64,000 nucleotides of DNA from Nakamurella multipartita DSM 44233 (GCF_000024365.1 NC_013235.1:1-64000), one strand, 5' to 3'. Numbered from the stretch's first letter, positions 1 through 14,469 are shown. Notes: a model not told the origin generated them from the sequence alone. Translations and numbers: made by a program.

Positions 1-111
1 AAAGTTGTTAGCGTCCCTGCCGCAACGGCTCGGAACCACCGAGTCCCCCGGATGCAGACCTATCCCCGCGACGGTCGGTCGTGTGGGCCGTTTACCGTTC
101 TCCCGGGTTGC

Positions 112-140
112 CCACATCTGTGGACAATCGCTGTGGATGG
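112..140. promoter_or_regulatory. DnaA-box pair upstream of dnaA
   Basis: TGTGGACAA at 119-127 is the reverse complement of the actinobacterial DnaA box TTGTCCACA, and TGTGGATGG at 132-140 is a weaker second copy 13 bp on. The first box sits in a small inverted repeat (CCACA-TC-TGTGG). Position just before dnaA suggests DnaA autoregulation of its own promoter; this is inference from position. The rest of 1-175 holds no gene I can support. Confidence 0.6.
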
Positions 141-175
141 CGTACGGGGGCGGCATAGGTGCAAGGGGTTAGCGA

Positions 176-1849
176 GTGAGTCATGAGGAAACCGACAACC
201 AGCTTCTGCCGGTCTGGCGGTCGGTCGTGGCGGACCTGGAGCCCACCCTCTCGCAGCAGCAACGCGCCTGGCTCTCGTTGACCCAGCCGGTCGGGCTGCT
301 CGGCTCGACCGCGCTGCTGGCCGCACCGTCGGAATTCGCCAAGGAAGCCATCGAGCGCAGCCTGCGGGATGCGATCGCCACCGCCCTGTCCCGCCATCTG
401 GGTCAGCCGATCAAGCTGGCGGTCACCGTCTCCGAGGAGATGGAGCCCGTCGTCGAACCGGCCGATCGACGCTATCCCCGGGACCGGCCCCCGGCCGCGC
501 CGACCGATTCCTTCCCCGGGCCGGTGAACGGATCGATCCATGGGGGCGGACCCGGGACGCCGAACGGCTCGGGCCTGAACGGGTCGACCGGCGGCGTCGG
601 GATCAACGGGCGTCCGGGCGGATTCCGCGACCAGGGCGGCTTCGGCGGCCCGCATCGCGTCGGCTTCGACGGCAACGGCGCGACCGACACCGGTTTCGAC
701 GGCCCCGACGAGGACGAGGACGACGATCTGGACGCCGGCGACGCCGTCGCCACGGTCACCGAGATCTGGCCGACCTACTCCACCCGCCGAGACCAGGCCC
801 CGCCGAACGCGGCCCAGAGCCGGCTGAACGAGAAGTACAGCTTCGAGACCTTCGTCATCGGCGCCTCCAACCGCTTCGCGCACGCGGCCGCGGTGGCCGT
901 CGCCGAGGCCCCGGCGGTGGCCTACAACCCGCTGTTCATCTGGGGAGACTCCGGTCTGGGCAAGACCCACCTGCTGCACGGCATCGGGCACTACGCGCAA
1001 CGGCTCTTCCCCGGGATGCGGGTCCGGTACGTCTCCAGCGAAGAGTTCACCAACGACTTCATCAACTCGCTGCGTGACGACCGCAAGGTCGCCTTCCAGC
1101 GCCGCTACCGCGACGTCGACGTGCTGCTGGTCGACGACATCCAGTTCTTGGAGGGCAAGGAAGGCACCCAGGAGGAGTTCTTCCACACCTTCAACACCCT
1201 CTACAACGCCAACAAGCAGATCGTCATCTCCTCGGACCGGCCGCCCAAGCGGCTGGAGACCTTGGAGGACCGGATGCGCACCCGGTTCGAGTGGGGGCTG
1301 ATCACCGACATCCAGCCGCCCGAGCTGGAGACCCGGATCGCCATCCTGCGCAAGAAGGCCGCGTTGGACCGGATGAACGCCCCGGACGACGTGCTGGAGT
1401 TCATCGCCAGCCGGATCGAGCGCAACATCCGCGAGCTGGAGGGTGCGCTGATCCGCGTGACCGCGTTCGCCTCGCTCAACAAACAGGCCGTCGACCTCGC
1501 CCTGGCCCAGATCGTGCTGCGCGACCTGGTCCGCGACGCCGTGTCCAACGACATCGACGCGGCCACGATCATGGCGGTGACGGCGGAGTACTTCAACGTC
1601 ACCCTGGACGAGCTGTGCGGGCCGGTGAAGACCAAACAGATCGCCATGGCCCGGCAGATCGCGATGTACCTGTGCCGCGAGCTCACCGACCTGACGCTGC
1701 CCAAGATCGGCGCGACGTTCGGCGGCCGCGACCACACCACCGTCATGCACGCGACCAAGAAGATCCGCACCGAGTTGGCCGAGCGTCGCCAGACCTACGA
1801 CCACGTGCAGGAGCTGACCGCGCGCATCCGTGACCGCGCCCGTCGGTGA
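176..1849 (+). CDS. dnaA: Chromosomal replication initiator protein DnaA
   Basis: DnaA binds origin boxes, melts the origin and loads the replicative helicase. The 557-residue product has the family layout: an N-terminal helicase/DnaA-interaction domain (about 1-90), a long acidic Gly/Asn/Asp-rich linker (about 95-205, typical of actinobacteria), an AAA+ domain with Walker [10 protein letters not shown] (about 256-264) and Walker [10 protein letters not shown] (about 316), and a C-terminal DNA-binding domain with the signature [11 protein letters not shown] (about 514-524). The start is GTG at 176; the next residues [13 protein letters not shown] look like normal DnaA N-termini. It is flanked by DnaA boxes on both sides and followed by dnaN. 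Confidence 0.98.
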   Translation: MSHEETDNQLLPVWRSVVADLEPTLSQQQRAWLSLTQPVGLLGSTALLAAPSEFAKEAIERSLRDAIATALSRHLGQPIKLAVTVSEEMEPVVEPADRRYPRDRPPAAPTDSFPGPVNGSIHGGGPGTPNGSGLNGSTGGVGINGRPGGFRDQGGFGGPHRVGFDGNGATDTGFDGPDEDEDDDLDAGDAVATVTEIWPTYSTRRDQAPPNAAQSRLNEKYSFETFVIGASNRFAHAAAVAVAEAPAVAYNPLFIWGDSGLGKTHLLHGIGHYAQRLFPGMRVRYVSSEEFTNDFINSLRDDRKVAFQRRYRDVDVLLVDDIQFLEGKEGTQEEFFHTFNTLYNANKQIVISSDRPPKRLETLEDRMRTRFEWGLITDIQPPELETRIAILRKKAALDRMNAPDDVLEFIASRIERNIRELEGALIRVTAFASLNKQAVDLALAQIVLRDLVRDAVSNDIDAATIMAVTAEYFNVTLDELCGPVKTKQIAMARQIAMYLCRELTDLTLPKIGATFGGRDHTTVMHATKKIRTELAERRQTYDHVQELTARIRDRARR

Positions 1850-2435
1850 CCTTTCCCTGCCGCTCTGTCCGATTCATCACCGCCGGCCGTCGCGCCGCCG
1901 CGGGTCCTGTGGGCACCCCGGATAACCATGCACAATCTGTGGACAACTCTGTGGACAGCTCGGCTCGCCACGGGGACAACATCCGGACCCGCTCCGGGCT
2001 CCACAATGCCGACCAGCTGTGCCCCCTGGTGTCCCCGGGCTGTCCACGCCGGCGACACGCCAGCCCGCCTGCGGCGACAGGCTCCCGTCCACACCATCCA
2101 CACCGCCTACTACTGGTACTGGATTTATCTCTAGAAGAGATCCTTCAAACAACAGGGTTGGGGATGAACCGGAACGTGTGGTTCGGGACCGGCTCGGGCA
2201 TCGGCCACCGCGGCGGTCCCTGGACCGCCGCCCGCGGTGCCGACCGGCCGGCAGCGCCCGGACCCGGTGACGGGAGCTCGGATCGGTGGTCGTACGGTGG
2301 ACGCCCCTGCCTGCGCCGGTGCGCGGACACGGCGATCCGACCCCCGATCGCCTGCCCGACCGCCGACCGGCAGGTTCCGCCCCGCCAGCTCGCGCCCTCA
2401 CCCCGGCGTCTGGGACTCGACCCATGGAGGTCCCG
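1850..2435. other. Replication origin (oriC) between dnaA and dnaN
   Basis: This 586-bp non-coding region carries a consensus DnaA box in reverse orientation (TGTGGACAA, 1938-1946), a one-mismatch copy 12 bp on (TGTGGACAG, 1950-1958), and weaker forward boxes at 2040-2048, 2085-2093 and 2094-2102. The only clearly AT-richer stretch, about 2105-2160, contains a 6-bp hairpin (ATCTCT-AGA-AGAGAT, 2127-2141) and could be the unwinding element. Location between dnaA and dnaN is the classic actinobacterial oriC position. I see no credible gene here; dnaN promoter signals must lie in 2160-2425. Confidence 0.85.
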
Positions 2436-3662
2436 ATGAAGTTCCGCGTCGCCCGCGACGATCTCGCCGACGCCGTCGCCTGGGTCGCCAAGTCGTTGCC
2501 GGCTCGTCCGCCGGTTCCGGTGCTCGGCGGGATCCTGCTCGAGGTCAGCGGCTCGACCCTGACCGTGGCCGGCTTCGACTACGAGGTCTCCACCCGGGCC
2601 ACCCTCACCGTGGACACCCTGGACGAACTAGAACCGGACGCCCCCGGCGGCCCGGCCGGCACCGACCGGGTGCTGGTCTCCGGCCGGCTGCTCGCCGAGA
2701 TCACCCGCTCCCTGCCGGCCAAGCCGGTCGACCTGGCCGTGCTCGGCCCCAAGGTCAGCATCGTGGCCGGGTCCGCCCGGTTCACCCTGCCGACCATGCC
2801 GGTCGAGGACTACCCGCCGTTGCCGCAGATGCCGGCCGCCTCCGGCACCGTGGACAGCGCCGAATTCGCCGAGGCCGTCGCCCAGACCGCGATCGCCGCC
2901 GGTCGCGACGACACCCTGCCGATGCTGACCGGGATCCGGGTCGAGATCGACGGCGACCGGTTGACCCTGGCCGCCACCGACCGGTTCCGGCTGGCCGTGC
3001 GTGAGCTGGGCTGGCACCCGGACCAGGAGAACCTCTCGACCGCCGTGCTGGTACCGGCCCGCACCCTGGCCGACGCGGCCAAGACGCTGGGCGGAGCCAA
3101 GCAGGTGACGGTCGCGCTCGGCGAGGGGCTGCTCGGCCTGGACGCCGGCGATCGGCGTACCACCGTGCGCCTGCTGGACGTCGAGTTCGTCAAGTACCGC
3201 TCGCTGCTGCCGACCTCGCACACCACCACCGTCGAGGTGCCGGTCGCGGCCCTCGGCGAGTCGATCAAGCGGGTCGCCCTGGTCACCGACCGCGGTCATC
3301 ACCTACGGCTGCAGGTCGGCGAAGGGGCGCTGACGCTGACCGCCGGCGGCGACGACGAGGGTCGCGCCGAGGAAGACCTGCCGGCCGAGGTGGACGGCGA
3401 GGAACTGCTCATCGCGTTCAACCCGTCGTACCTGCTGGACGGCCTGGGCGTGGTGCACGCCGACACGGTCCGGCTCTCGTTCACCACCCCGGCCCGCCCG
3501 GCGCTGCTGGTGCCGATCGTCAAATCGGACGAGCCGGCCGAATCAGCCGAGGCCGCGGCCGAGGCCGCGGCGACGCCGGACATCGACGCCGATGGGGTCG
3601 GCTCCGACGAGGACACTCCGGCCTATCGCTACCTGGTGATGCCCGCCCGCCTGCCCGGCTGA
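2436..3662 (+). CDS. dnaN: DNA polymerase III beta sliding clamp
   Basis: The sliding clamp tethers DNA polymerase III to DNA. The product is 408 residues starting MKFRVARDDLADAVAWVAKSLP, typical of the first clamp domain, and contains the usual triplicated clamp fold, ending with the YRYLVMPARLPG C-terminus where clamps bind their partners. Start ATG 2436 is chosen because GGAGG lies at 2426-2430, five bases upstream; an in-frame ATG at 2424 would overlap that ribosome site. An acidic, Ala-rich insertion (about 360-390) near the C-terminus is longer than in most clamps. It lies directly downstream of oriC and upstream of gnd and recF. Confidence 0.97.
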   Translation: MKFRVARDDLADAVAWVAKSLPARPPVPVLGGILLEVSGSTLTVAGFDYEVSTRATLTVDTLDELEPDAPGGPAGTDRVLVSGRLLAEITRSLPAKPVDLAVLGPKVSIVAGSARFTLPTMPVEDYPPLPQMPAASGTVDSAEFAEAVAQTAIAAGRDDTLPMLTGIRVEIDGDRLTLAATDRFRLAVRELGWHPDQENLSTAVLVPARTLADAAKTLGGAKQVTVALGEGLLGLDAGDRRTTVRLLDVEFVKYRSLLPTSHTTTVEVPVAALGESIKRVALVTDRGHHLRLQVGEGALTLTAGGDDEGRAEEDLPAEVDGEELLIAFNPSYLLDGLGVVHADTVRLSFTTPARPALLVPIVKSDEPAESAEAAAEAAATPDIDADGVGSDEDTPAYRYLVMPARLPG

Positions 3663-3746
3663 CCCTGCGCCGGACCTGGTTCGGCCCGACACTGTTCGTC
3701 ACACACGATCCAGCCGTTGCTCTCGTCCTCTGGGGAAGGAACTCAC

Positions 3747-4652
3747 ATGCAGCTCGGTCTCATCGGTCTTGGCAAGATGGGCGCCAACATGGCCGAACGG
3801 CTTCGCCGGGATGGTCATCAGGTGGTCGGATTCGATCGCAGCCCGCAGGCCCCGCGGGACGTCGACTCGCTCGAGGGCCTGGTCGCGGCGCTGACCACGA
3901 CCCCGCGGGTGGTGTGGGTGATGGTGCCCTCCGGTGAGCCGACCCGGGCCACCGTCGCCGCCCTCGGTGAGCTGCTCTCGCCGGGGGACATCATCATCGA
4001 CGGCGGCAACTCCGAGTACGTCGACGACAAGGCCCATGCCGCCGCGCTCGCGCCCAAGGGAATCCGGTACCTGGACTGCGGCGTCTCCGGCGGGGTCTGG
4101 GGCATCACCGAGGGCTACGCCCTGATGGTCGGCGGCGACGCCGACGCGGTGGCCGTCGCGCAGCCCATCTTCGACTCGCTCAAGCCGCCGACCGGGGGCT
4201 TCGTGCATGCCGGACCGGTCGGGTCCGGGCACTTCGTCAAGATGATCCACAACGGGATCGAGTACGGGATCATGCAGGCCTACGGCGAGGGCTACGAGCT
4301 GATGAAGGCGGTCGACTGGGTGACCAACCCGGACGAGGTGATGGCCTCCTGGCAGAACGGCACGGTCATCCGGTCCTGGCTGCTGGACCTGCTGGTCCGG
4401 GCCTTGGACGCGGACCCGGGGCTGAGCCAGATCCGCGGCTACGCCCAGGACTCCGGCGAGGGCCGGTGGACCATCGAGGCGGCGATCGAGAACGCGGTGC
4501 CGATGCCGGTGATCACCGCCGCGCTGTTCGCCCGCTTCGCCTCGCGGCAGACGGACTCGCCGACGATGAAGGTGGTCGCCGCGCTGCGCAACCAGTTCGG
4601 TGGGCATCCGGTCGGCACCGAGGGTTCCGACGCCTCGGTCCCGATCGCCTGA
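3747..4652 (+). CDS. gnd: 6-phosphogluconate dehydrogenase, decarboxylating (short GntZ/YqeC type)
   Basis: This enzyme oxidises and decarboxylates 6-phosphogluconate to ribulose 5-phosphate in the pentose phosphate pathway. The 301-residue length matches the short bacterial class. Visible are the N-terminal dinucleotide motif GLGKMGANMA, the GGNSEYVDD segment, the substrate motif DCGVSGGVWG and the catalytic-lysine segment GSGHFVKMIHNGIEYG. Start ATG 3747 has GGAAGGA at 3734-3740; an upstream in-frame start at 3717 lacks a site. A gnd gene between dnaN and recF is a recurrent actinobacterial arrangement. Its last codons fall in a short tandem duplication described separately. Confidence 0.93.
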   Translation: MQLGLIGLGKMGANMAERLRRDGHQVVGFDRSPQAPRDVDSLEGLVAALTTTPRVVWVMVPSGEPTRATVAALGELLSPGDIIIDGGNSEYVDDKAHAAALAPKGIRYLDCGVSGGVWGITEGYALMVGGDADAVAVAQPIFDSLKPPTGGFVHAGPVGSGHFVKMIHNGIEYGIMQAYGEGYELMKAVDWVTNPDEVMASWQNGTVIRSWLLDLLVRALDADPGLSQIRGYAQDSGEGRWTIEAAIENAVPMPVITAALFARFASRQTDSPTMKVVAALRNQFGGHPVGTEGSDASVPIA

Positions 4653-4698
4653 GCGCCGGATCCGGCGCGCCCGTTCGCCTGAGCGCCGGATCCGGCGC
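4645..4698. repeat. Tandem 24-bp direct repeat with perfect 16-bp palindromes, gnd-recF junction
   Basis: Two identical 24-bp copies (4645-4668 and 4675-4698) are spaced 30 bp apart. Each contains the perfect palindrome GCGCCGGATCCGGCGC (4653-4668 and 4683-4698). The first copy includes the gnd stop codon, so the second looks like a duplication of the gene end. The palindromes could form short hairpins or serve as protein-binding sites between gnd and recF. Confidence 0.8.
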
Positions 4699-4727
4699 AT
4701 TGGCGCCGCTCCGGAAAGGGTGACGCG

Positions 4728-5870
4728 ATGTATGTGCGCCACCTGGCGCTGACCGACTTCCGGTCCTGGCCCGCAGTCGACGTTCCCCTGCAACCCGGGG
4801 TCAACGTGCTGGTCGGTCGCAACGGGACCGGCAAGACGAACCTGATGGAGGCGTTGGGGTACCTGGCCACCCTCGGTTCGCACCGGGTGGCCACCGACGC
4901 CCCGCTGGTCCGGTCCGGCTGCACCCGGTCGATCCTGCGGGCGGCGGTGGTCTCCGGCGATCGTGAGCTGCTGCTGGAGATGGAGATCGCCCGGGACCGG
5001 CGCAACACCGCACGGATCAACCGGGCGCCGCTCACCCGGCCGCGGGACCTGCTCGGCGTGCTGCGCACGGTGCTGTTCGCGCCGGAGGACCTGGCCCTGG
5101 TCCGGGGCGATCCGACCGAGCGGCGCCGGTTCCTGGACGAGGTGCTGATGATGCGGGCGCCCCGGCTGGCCGGGGTCAAGGCCGACTACGACCGGGTTCT
5201 CAAACAGCGCAACGCCCTGCTCAAGACCGCCGGCGCGGCCCGCCGGACGGGCGATCTGTCCACCCTGGACGCGTGGGACGAACACCTGGTCGCCGCCGGC
5301 GCCGAATTGATCCACGCCCGGCTGGCCCTGGTCGCGCAGCTGCGGCCGCCGGTGACCGCGGCCTACGCCGACGTCGCCGGCGCCGATCAGGTGGTGGACC
5401 TGGTCTACCGCTCGACGGTTCCGCTGGGTCCGGACCCGGCGTCGGCGGCCGGCACGATCGCGGTGCCCGACCGGGCCGCGCTGGCCGAGGCGATGCTGGC
5501 CGAGCTCGGCCGGATGCGGAGCAAGGAACTGGAACGCGGCATCTGCCTGGTCGGTCCGCACCGCGACGACCTGGAGCTGCTGCTGGGCACCGACCCGGCC
5601 AAGGGATACGCCTCGCACGGGGAGTCGTGGTCGTTCGCGTTGGCGCTGCGCCTGGCGTCGTTCTCGTTGCTGCGTTCGGACGGGGTCGATCCGGTGCTGA
5701 TCCTGGACGACGTGTTCGCCGAGCTCGATGCCGGCCGCCGCGGCCGGCTGGCCGAGCTGGTCGCCGGCGCCGAGCAGGTGCTGATCACCGCGGCGGTGGG
5801 CGCCGACGTGCCCGGCGCGCTGGGCGGGGTGCGGCTGGCCATCGGCGACGGGACCGTCGGGCCCGGCTGA
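4728..5870 (+). CDS. recF: DNA replication and repair protein RecF
   Basis: RecF is an SMC-like ATPase that loads RecA at gapped DNA with RecO and RecR. The 380-residue product begins [14 protein letters not shown], has Walker [10 protein letters not shown] (about 30-38), the ABC-type signature region [13 protein letters not shown] (about 280) and Walker [14 protein letters not shown] (about 322-334), in the right order and spacing. The ATG at 4728 follows GGAAAGGG at 4712-4719. Its place after dnaN and gnd and before a DUF721 gene and gyrB is the standard actinobacterial origin cluster. Confidence 0.97.
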   Translation: MYVRHLALTDFRSWPAVDVPLQPGVNVLVGRNGTGKTNLMEALGYLATLGSHRVATDAPLVRSGCTRSILRAAVVSGDRELLLEMEIARDRRNTARINRAPLTRPRDLLGVLRTVLFAPEDLALVRGDPTERRRFLDEVLMMRAPRLAGVKADYDRVLKQRNALLKTAGAARRTGDLSTLDAWDEHLVAAGAELIHARLALVAQLRPPVTAAYADVAGADQVVDLVYRSTVPLGPDPASAAGTIAVPDRAALAEAMLAELGRMRSKELERGICLVGPHRDDLELLLGTDPAKGYASHGESWSFALALRLASFSLLRSDGVDPVLILDDVFAELDAGRRGRLAELVAGAEQVLITAAVGADVPGALGGVRLAIGDGTVGPG

Positions 5871-5890
5871 ACCCGACCGGCTCGTCGGGT
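5871..5890. terminator. Short hairpin after recF (weak terminator candidate)
   Basis: ACCCGAC (5871-5877) and GTCGGGT (5884-5890) form a perfect 7-bp stem with a 6-nt loop, starting right after the recF stop. There is no T-run, so it may be an attenuator or chance pairing in GC-rich DNA rather than an intrinsic terminator. Confidence 0.25.
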
Positions 5891-5926
5891 ACCGGCGCGT
5901 CGGCACGGCCGGGGGACAATGGTCCG

Positions 5927-6493
5927 ATGCCCGAGGACCCCGCACCGCGCGTCCCCTCCGGTTCGGGACCGTCCGGTTCGGCCGGGCGCGGCTCGGACCT
6001 GGCCCGCGAGGCGCTGGCCGCGGCCCGGGCCAGCAACGCGGCCCGGCGCAAGGCGGCCGGCCGGACCCCGCGGACCGGATCCGGGTCGGCCGGCAATCTG
6101 CGCCGCCGCCGCTGGTCGGGCTCCGGCCCGGACGCCGCCCGCGATCCGCAGCCGCTCGGCCTGACCATGCGGTCCTGGGTGAAGGCGGCGGGCACCGGTG
6201 CCGATCTGACCAAGGCCACGCTCTTCGGCCGCTGGGAGAAGATCGTCGGTGACGAGGTCGCCCAACGATGCTCGCCGACCTCGCTGGTCGACGGCGAGCT
6301 GGTGGTGCAGGCCGAGTCCACCGCCTGGGCCACCCAGATCCGGATGCTCGCGCCCCAGTTGCTGGTCAAGATCAACGCCGAGCTGGGTCCCCGGACCGTG
6401 ATCCGGATCCGGGCCAAGGGCCCGGCCGGCCCGTCCTGGCGGTTCGGCGAGCGGCACGTGCGCGGCCGTGGCCCTCGCGACACCTACGGCTGA
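5927..6493 (+). CDS. DUF721 protein, DciA-like helicase-loading factor
   Basis: The 188-residue product has a basic, low-complexity N-terminal tail (about 1-75) and a C-terminal DUF721 domain with the recognisable stretch LFGRWEKIVGDEVAQRCSPT and VQAESTAWATQIRML. DUF721 proteins include DciA, the loader of the DnaB helicase in bacteria without DnaC. The gene sits between recF and gyrB, as in mycobacteria and streptomycetes. Start ATG 5927 has no good ribosome site, but GACAAT (5915-5920) lies exactly 6 nt upstream, the spacing of a leaderless -10 box, suggesting its own promoter besides read-through from recF. Confidence 0.88.
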   Translation: MPEDPAPRVPSGSGPSGSAGRGSDLAREALAAARASNAARRKAAGRTPRTGSGSAGNLRRRRWSGSGPDAARDPQPLGLTMRSWVKAAGTGADLTKATLFGRWEKIVGDEVAQRCSPTSLVDGELVVQAESTAWATQIRMLAPQLLVKINAELGPRTVIRIRAKGPAGPSWRFGERHVRGRGPRDTYG

Positions 6494-6559
6494 GCGCTCG
6501 CGGTGCTGGTCGCCGGTCGCCGGCCGGCGGCGCGACGCCGCGGCGCGGTCACCGTGTGG

Positions 6560-7174
6560 TCATAGAGCGGGGCCGGTGCCCCCGCCGAACCACATCAGGT
6601 AGGCGCGGCGGTTGTACCCGCCGCTGAGCACGTTGCGCAGCACCCAGCGCACAGACCCGCGGTACCGGCCGACCACCGTCGCTGCGGCCGCCGGCGGCAG
6701 CTCGTCCAGCAGCCAGAAGTAGCGGTAGGCCAGCGCCGTCGGGTGCTGCGTGGGCAGATCACGCAGGGCGATCGGTGGCGCCGGGTCTGGTCGGCCGGTC
6801 GGCGGCGGGACGTCCGACCGGGCGGCGATGGCCGGGCCCAGGGCGGCCGCCGCCTGGCGCACGGTGCCCAGCAACGCCTCCCGGCGGCCCGGCTCTCGCG
6901 ACCAGCAGCGCGATTCGTGACGCAGCCGGGACAGCGGGCCGGCCTGCCGTTCAGCGAGATCGGGGTCGGCCACCCGGATCTGGTCGACCAGGAAGCCGAT
7001 GTGCGCGACCAGCGCGGCCCGGCGCACCGCGGTGACCGGCTCGGCCAGCACCCGGCTGAGCCGGTCCAGATCCCGTCCCACTGCGGCCAGCCCGACCGCT
7101 CGCAGCGCCGGGGCGCTCGGCGCGGATGGCGGGACGGACGGCGAGGCGGACGAAACGGTCAGGTCCAGGCTCAC
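6560..7174 (-). CDS. Hypothetical protein divergent from gyrB
   Basis: I do not recognise this 204-residue product. It is read opposite to the surrounding replication genes. It has a Ser/Pro/Ala-rich N-terminus, a helical middle (LAAVGRDLDRLSRVLAEP, AALVAHIGFLVDQIR) and an aromatic C-terminus (ALAYRYFWLLDELP, YNRRAYLMWFGGGTGPAL). There is no signal peptide or membrane segment. The GTG at 7174 is chosen because GGAAGGA lies 11 nt upstream and upstream sequence is clearly non-coding. The very long minus-strand frame that continues through gyrB is a shadow. Confidence 0.65.
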   Translation of the reverse strand: MSLDLTVSSASPSVPPSAPSAPALRAVGLAAVGRDLDRLSRVLAEPVTAVRRAALVAHIGFLVDQIRVADPDLAERQAGPLSRLRHESRCWSREPGRREALLGTVRQAAAALGPAIAARSDVPPPTGRPDPAPPIALRDLPTQHPTALAYRYFWLLDELPPAAAATVVGRYRGSVRWVLRNVLSGGYNRRAYLMWFGGGTGPAL

Positions 7175-7309
7175 GTCGGGTGCGGTCCTTCCACGGATCC
7201 GGCGACGCCGGAGGGATGCTTGCTGGCGATGTAACTGGGTGCGGCTGTTCGAGCCGGGGAGGCGCACCGCTGATACGCCGAAGTTGGCCGCCGGGGCGAT
7301 CCCACCATC

Positions 7310-9844
<2,535 letters not shown>

Positions 9845-9952
9845 GTCGGCGAAGGCGGCGCGGTATCGATTGTGTGAACGAGATGCGATCCCGGTCACAG
9901 CAGATGAGTCCCGCCGCCTCCCATTCGGGTTATTCGAAGCTATGCACAGTAA

Positions 9953-9970
9953 TCATCCACATGTGGATAT
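9953..9970. promoter_or_regulatory. Face-to-face DnaA-box-like pair between gyrB and gyrA
   Basis: TCATCCACA (9953-9961) abuts TGTGGATAT (9962-9970), which is ATATCCACA on the other strand. Each is one mismatch from the DnaA box TTATCCACA, and together they contain the perfect palindrome ATCCACATGTGGAT (9955-9968). It lies 45 bp before the gyrA start, so DnaA or a similar dimer could act on the gyrA promoter. The link to DnaA is inference. Confidence 0.45.
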
Positions 9971-10014
9971 GTCCCCCGTCAGCGTGACGGTTTCGTGATA
10001 TTCGGAGGTCGCAC

Positions 10015-12506
<2,492 letters not shown>

Positions 12507-12510
<4 letters not shown>

Positions 12511-13046
12511 CCGCGCCGTCCGGTTCCGGTTCGGCACCGGCGGGCTCACCCGCCGGTACGGCGCCCGGCCCCAGCAGTTCGGGGCCGGCCGCGGGGGCGC
12601 GCTCCGGCTCGCCCACGCCGCCCCCGCGCCGGGCCGGCTCCGAGGCGGCCCGCCGGGCGAAGGCCCCGCGCCGTCCCCCGCGCCTGGCGTCGCTGCAGCT
12701 CAAGCGGGTCGACCCGTGGACAGTGCTCAAGATCAGCCTGATCGTGGCCATCGTGATGTTCTTCGTCTGGATGATCGCCGTCGGCATCCTGTACCTGACG
12801 ATGGGCGGGATGGGGGTCTGGTCGCGGATCAACGACACCTTCTCCACCCTGACCTCGTCCCCGGATGTGCAGGCCGCGGGCAAGACGGACCTGATCACCG
12901 CAGGCCGGGTGTTCGGGGTGACCGCCATCGTCGGTGCCATCAACATCGTGCTGTTCACCGCGCTGGCCACCGTCGCGGCGTTCATCTACAACGCCGCGGC
13001 CGCCATGTCCGGCGGTGTCGAGCTGACCCTGGGCGAACGCGACTGA
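12507..13046 (+). CDS. DUF3566 membrane protein
   Basis: This 179-residue protein starts with a Ser/Pro/Gly/Ala-rich cytoplasmic tail (about 1-60), followed by [15 protein letters not shown] and two membrane segments (about 75-98 and 132-160), ending [11 protein letters not shown]. This is the DUF3566 family found directly after gyrA in actinobacteria, for example the mycobacterial gene next to gyrA. Function is not established. The GTG start overlaps the gyrA stop (GTGA, 12507-12510), implying translational coupling with gyrase. Confidence 0.9.
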
Positions 13047-13124
13047 CGTGAGACCGGTGCGAGTTCACGCCTAGTCTGTTGGCAGTTGCGAACTTCGACC
13101 GTTTCATAAGGCAGACTCTCGGGC

Positions 13125-14000
13125 ATGGGTTCGATCTTCACCACGATCGCTCTGCCGGTCGCCCTGGCCATCGTCATGTTCGGACTTGGCCTGGGGCTGA
13201 CCCGGCAGGACTTCGGGCTCATCCTCAAACACCCCAAGGTCACGCTGGTCGCCCTGGCCTGTCAGGTGATCGTGATGCCGGTGGTCTGTTTCGGTCTGGT
13301 GCTGGCGTTCGGCCTGCCGCCGGAACTGGCCGTCGGCATGATGCTGCTGGCCGCAGCGCCGGGCGGGACCTCGGCCAACCTGGTCAGCCACGTCTTCCGC
13401 GGTGACGTCGCCCTCAACATCAGCCTGACCGCGGTCAATTCGGTGCTGGCCCTGGTCACCCTGCCCGTCATGGTCAACCTGTCCGCGCAGTACTTCGACG
13501 TGCAGAGCGTGCAGATGGGTTCGCCGTTCCAGGTGGTCCGGGACGTCTTCGTGATCGTCCTGCTGCCGGTGATCCTGGGCATGCTCACCCGGGCCTGGCG
13601 TCCGGGCTGGGCGCAACGGATGGACCGTCCGGTGCGGCTGGTCTCGGCCGTCATCCTGGTGCTCGTGCTGCTCGGCGCCATCGCCGCGAACTGGGACCTG
13701 CTCCGGGTCGAGTTCGGCCGGCTCGCCATGATCACCGTGTTGTTCTGCCTGATCAGCTTGAGCGTGGGGCTGCTGGTCCCGCGCTGGTTCGGCGCCACCC
13801 GCCGGCAGTCGATAGCCACCTCGTTCGAGATCGGCATCCATAACGCCACCCTGGCGATCGTCGTCGCGCAGACGGTCCTGAACTCGGTCGAGCTCTCCCT
13901 GCCGGCCGCCGTCTACGGCGTGCTGATGGTGCCGTTGGCCCTGGGTTTCGGTGCCCTGCTGCGCACCCGCGTGCGGCTGCGCCCCGATCCCGTCGTCTGA
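13125..14000 (+). CDS. Bile acid:sodium symporter (BASS) family transporter
   Basis: The 291-residue product is almost entirely hydrophobic with about nine or ten membrane segments, beginning MGSIFTTIALPVALAIVMFGLGLGLTRQDF. The motif MLLAAAPGGTSANLVSHVFRGDVALNISLTAV is the characteristic core of BASS proteins, which move organic anions with sodium. The substrate cannot be read from sequence; relatives carry bile acids, pyruvate or pantothenate-like acids. Start ATG 13125 lacks a strong ribosome site. It is likely a single-gene unit, 78 bp after the DUF3566 gene and upstream of the tRNA genes. Confidence 0.88.
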   Translation: MGSIFTTIALPVALAIVMFGLGLGLTRQDFGLILKHPKVTLVALACQVIVMPVVCFGLVLAFGLPPELAVGMMLLAAAPGGTSANLVSHVFRGDVALNISLTAVNSVLALVTLPVMVNLSAQYFDVQSVQMGSPFQVVRDVFVIVLLPVILGMLTRAWRPGWAQRMDRPVRLVSAVILVLVLLGAIAANWDLLRVEFGRLAMITVLFCLISLSVGLLVPRWFGATRRQSIATSFEIGIHNATLAIVVAQTVLNSVELSLPAAVYGVLMVPLALGFGALLRTRVRLRPDPVV

Positions 14001-14172
14001 CTCGGGGTGGGCCCGCGGATGACGCCGTCGCGTTGATCAAAGTGTCGTTTCCCTGGTCATTTTGTCCGGTTTCTTGAGCCTTCGATCAGCGCGGCCGCGG
14101 CGTGGCCAAGGTACGGGCAAGGTGCCGTCCCAGCCCGGCCCAGGGGTCGGGCGACCTCTGACCGGAAGCGAT

Positions 14173-14201
14173 TTGGGACGTTCCCGCCGGTGCGGTAAGT
14201 T
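14173..14201 (+). promoter_or_regulatory. Promoter candidate for tRNA-Ile
   Basis: TTGGGA (14173-14178) and TAAGTT (14196-14201) are separated by exactly 17 bp and lie about 70 bp before the tRNA-Ile 5' end, a suitable distance for a processed precursor. No other candidate of this quality is seen in the 271-bp gap 14001-14271. Confidence 0.45.
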
Positions 14202-14271
14202 GTAAGGCCGCGGTGCCGGTCGGATTTTGACGCGAACCTGGTGCCGCGATTGTGTGTCACAGCAGTGCAGC

Positions 14272-14345
14272 GGGCCTATAGCTCAGACGGTTAGAGCGCT
14301 TCCCTGATAAGGAAGAGGTCGGAGGTTCAAGTCCTCCTAGGCCCA
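14272..14345 (+). tRNA. tRNA-Ile (anticodon GAT)
   Basis: The 74-nt sequence folds as a full cloverleaf: acceptor GGGCCTA (14272-14278) with TAGGCCC (14338-14344), anticodon arm CTTCC-CTGATAA-GGAAG giving anticodon GAT, and a T-arm with GTTCAAG. The discriminator is A14345; the next bases are CCC, so the CCA end is not encoded and must be added. It sits after gyrA near tRNA-Ala, as in mycobacteria. Confidence 0.97.
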
Positions 14346-14469
14346 CCCTGGCACCCCCCGCCGGCGGCTGTCCCGCCTGGTCACTTGTCCGGTGCGCTAC
14401 GGTCGACACCGGCGCCCGGTGATGTCGGGTCCGGCGTTTCCGTGTCGAGCCCCGTGATGGATGGTGGAT

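Noticed and set aside
92-1804. 570-codon minus-strand open frame across dnaA
   Set aside because: It is the antisense shadow of dnaA in GC-rich DNA; its product is low-complexity Gly/Val/Asp/Arg and matches no family.
3699-5945. 748-codon minus-strand frame across gnd and recF
   Set aside because: Antisense to two certain genes and low complexity.
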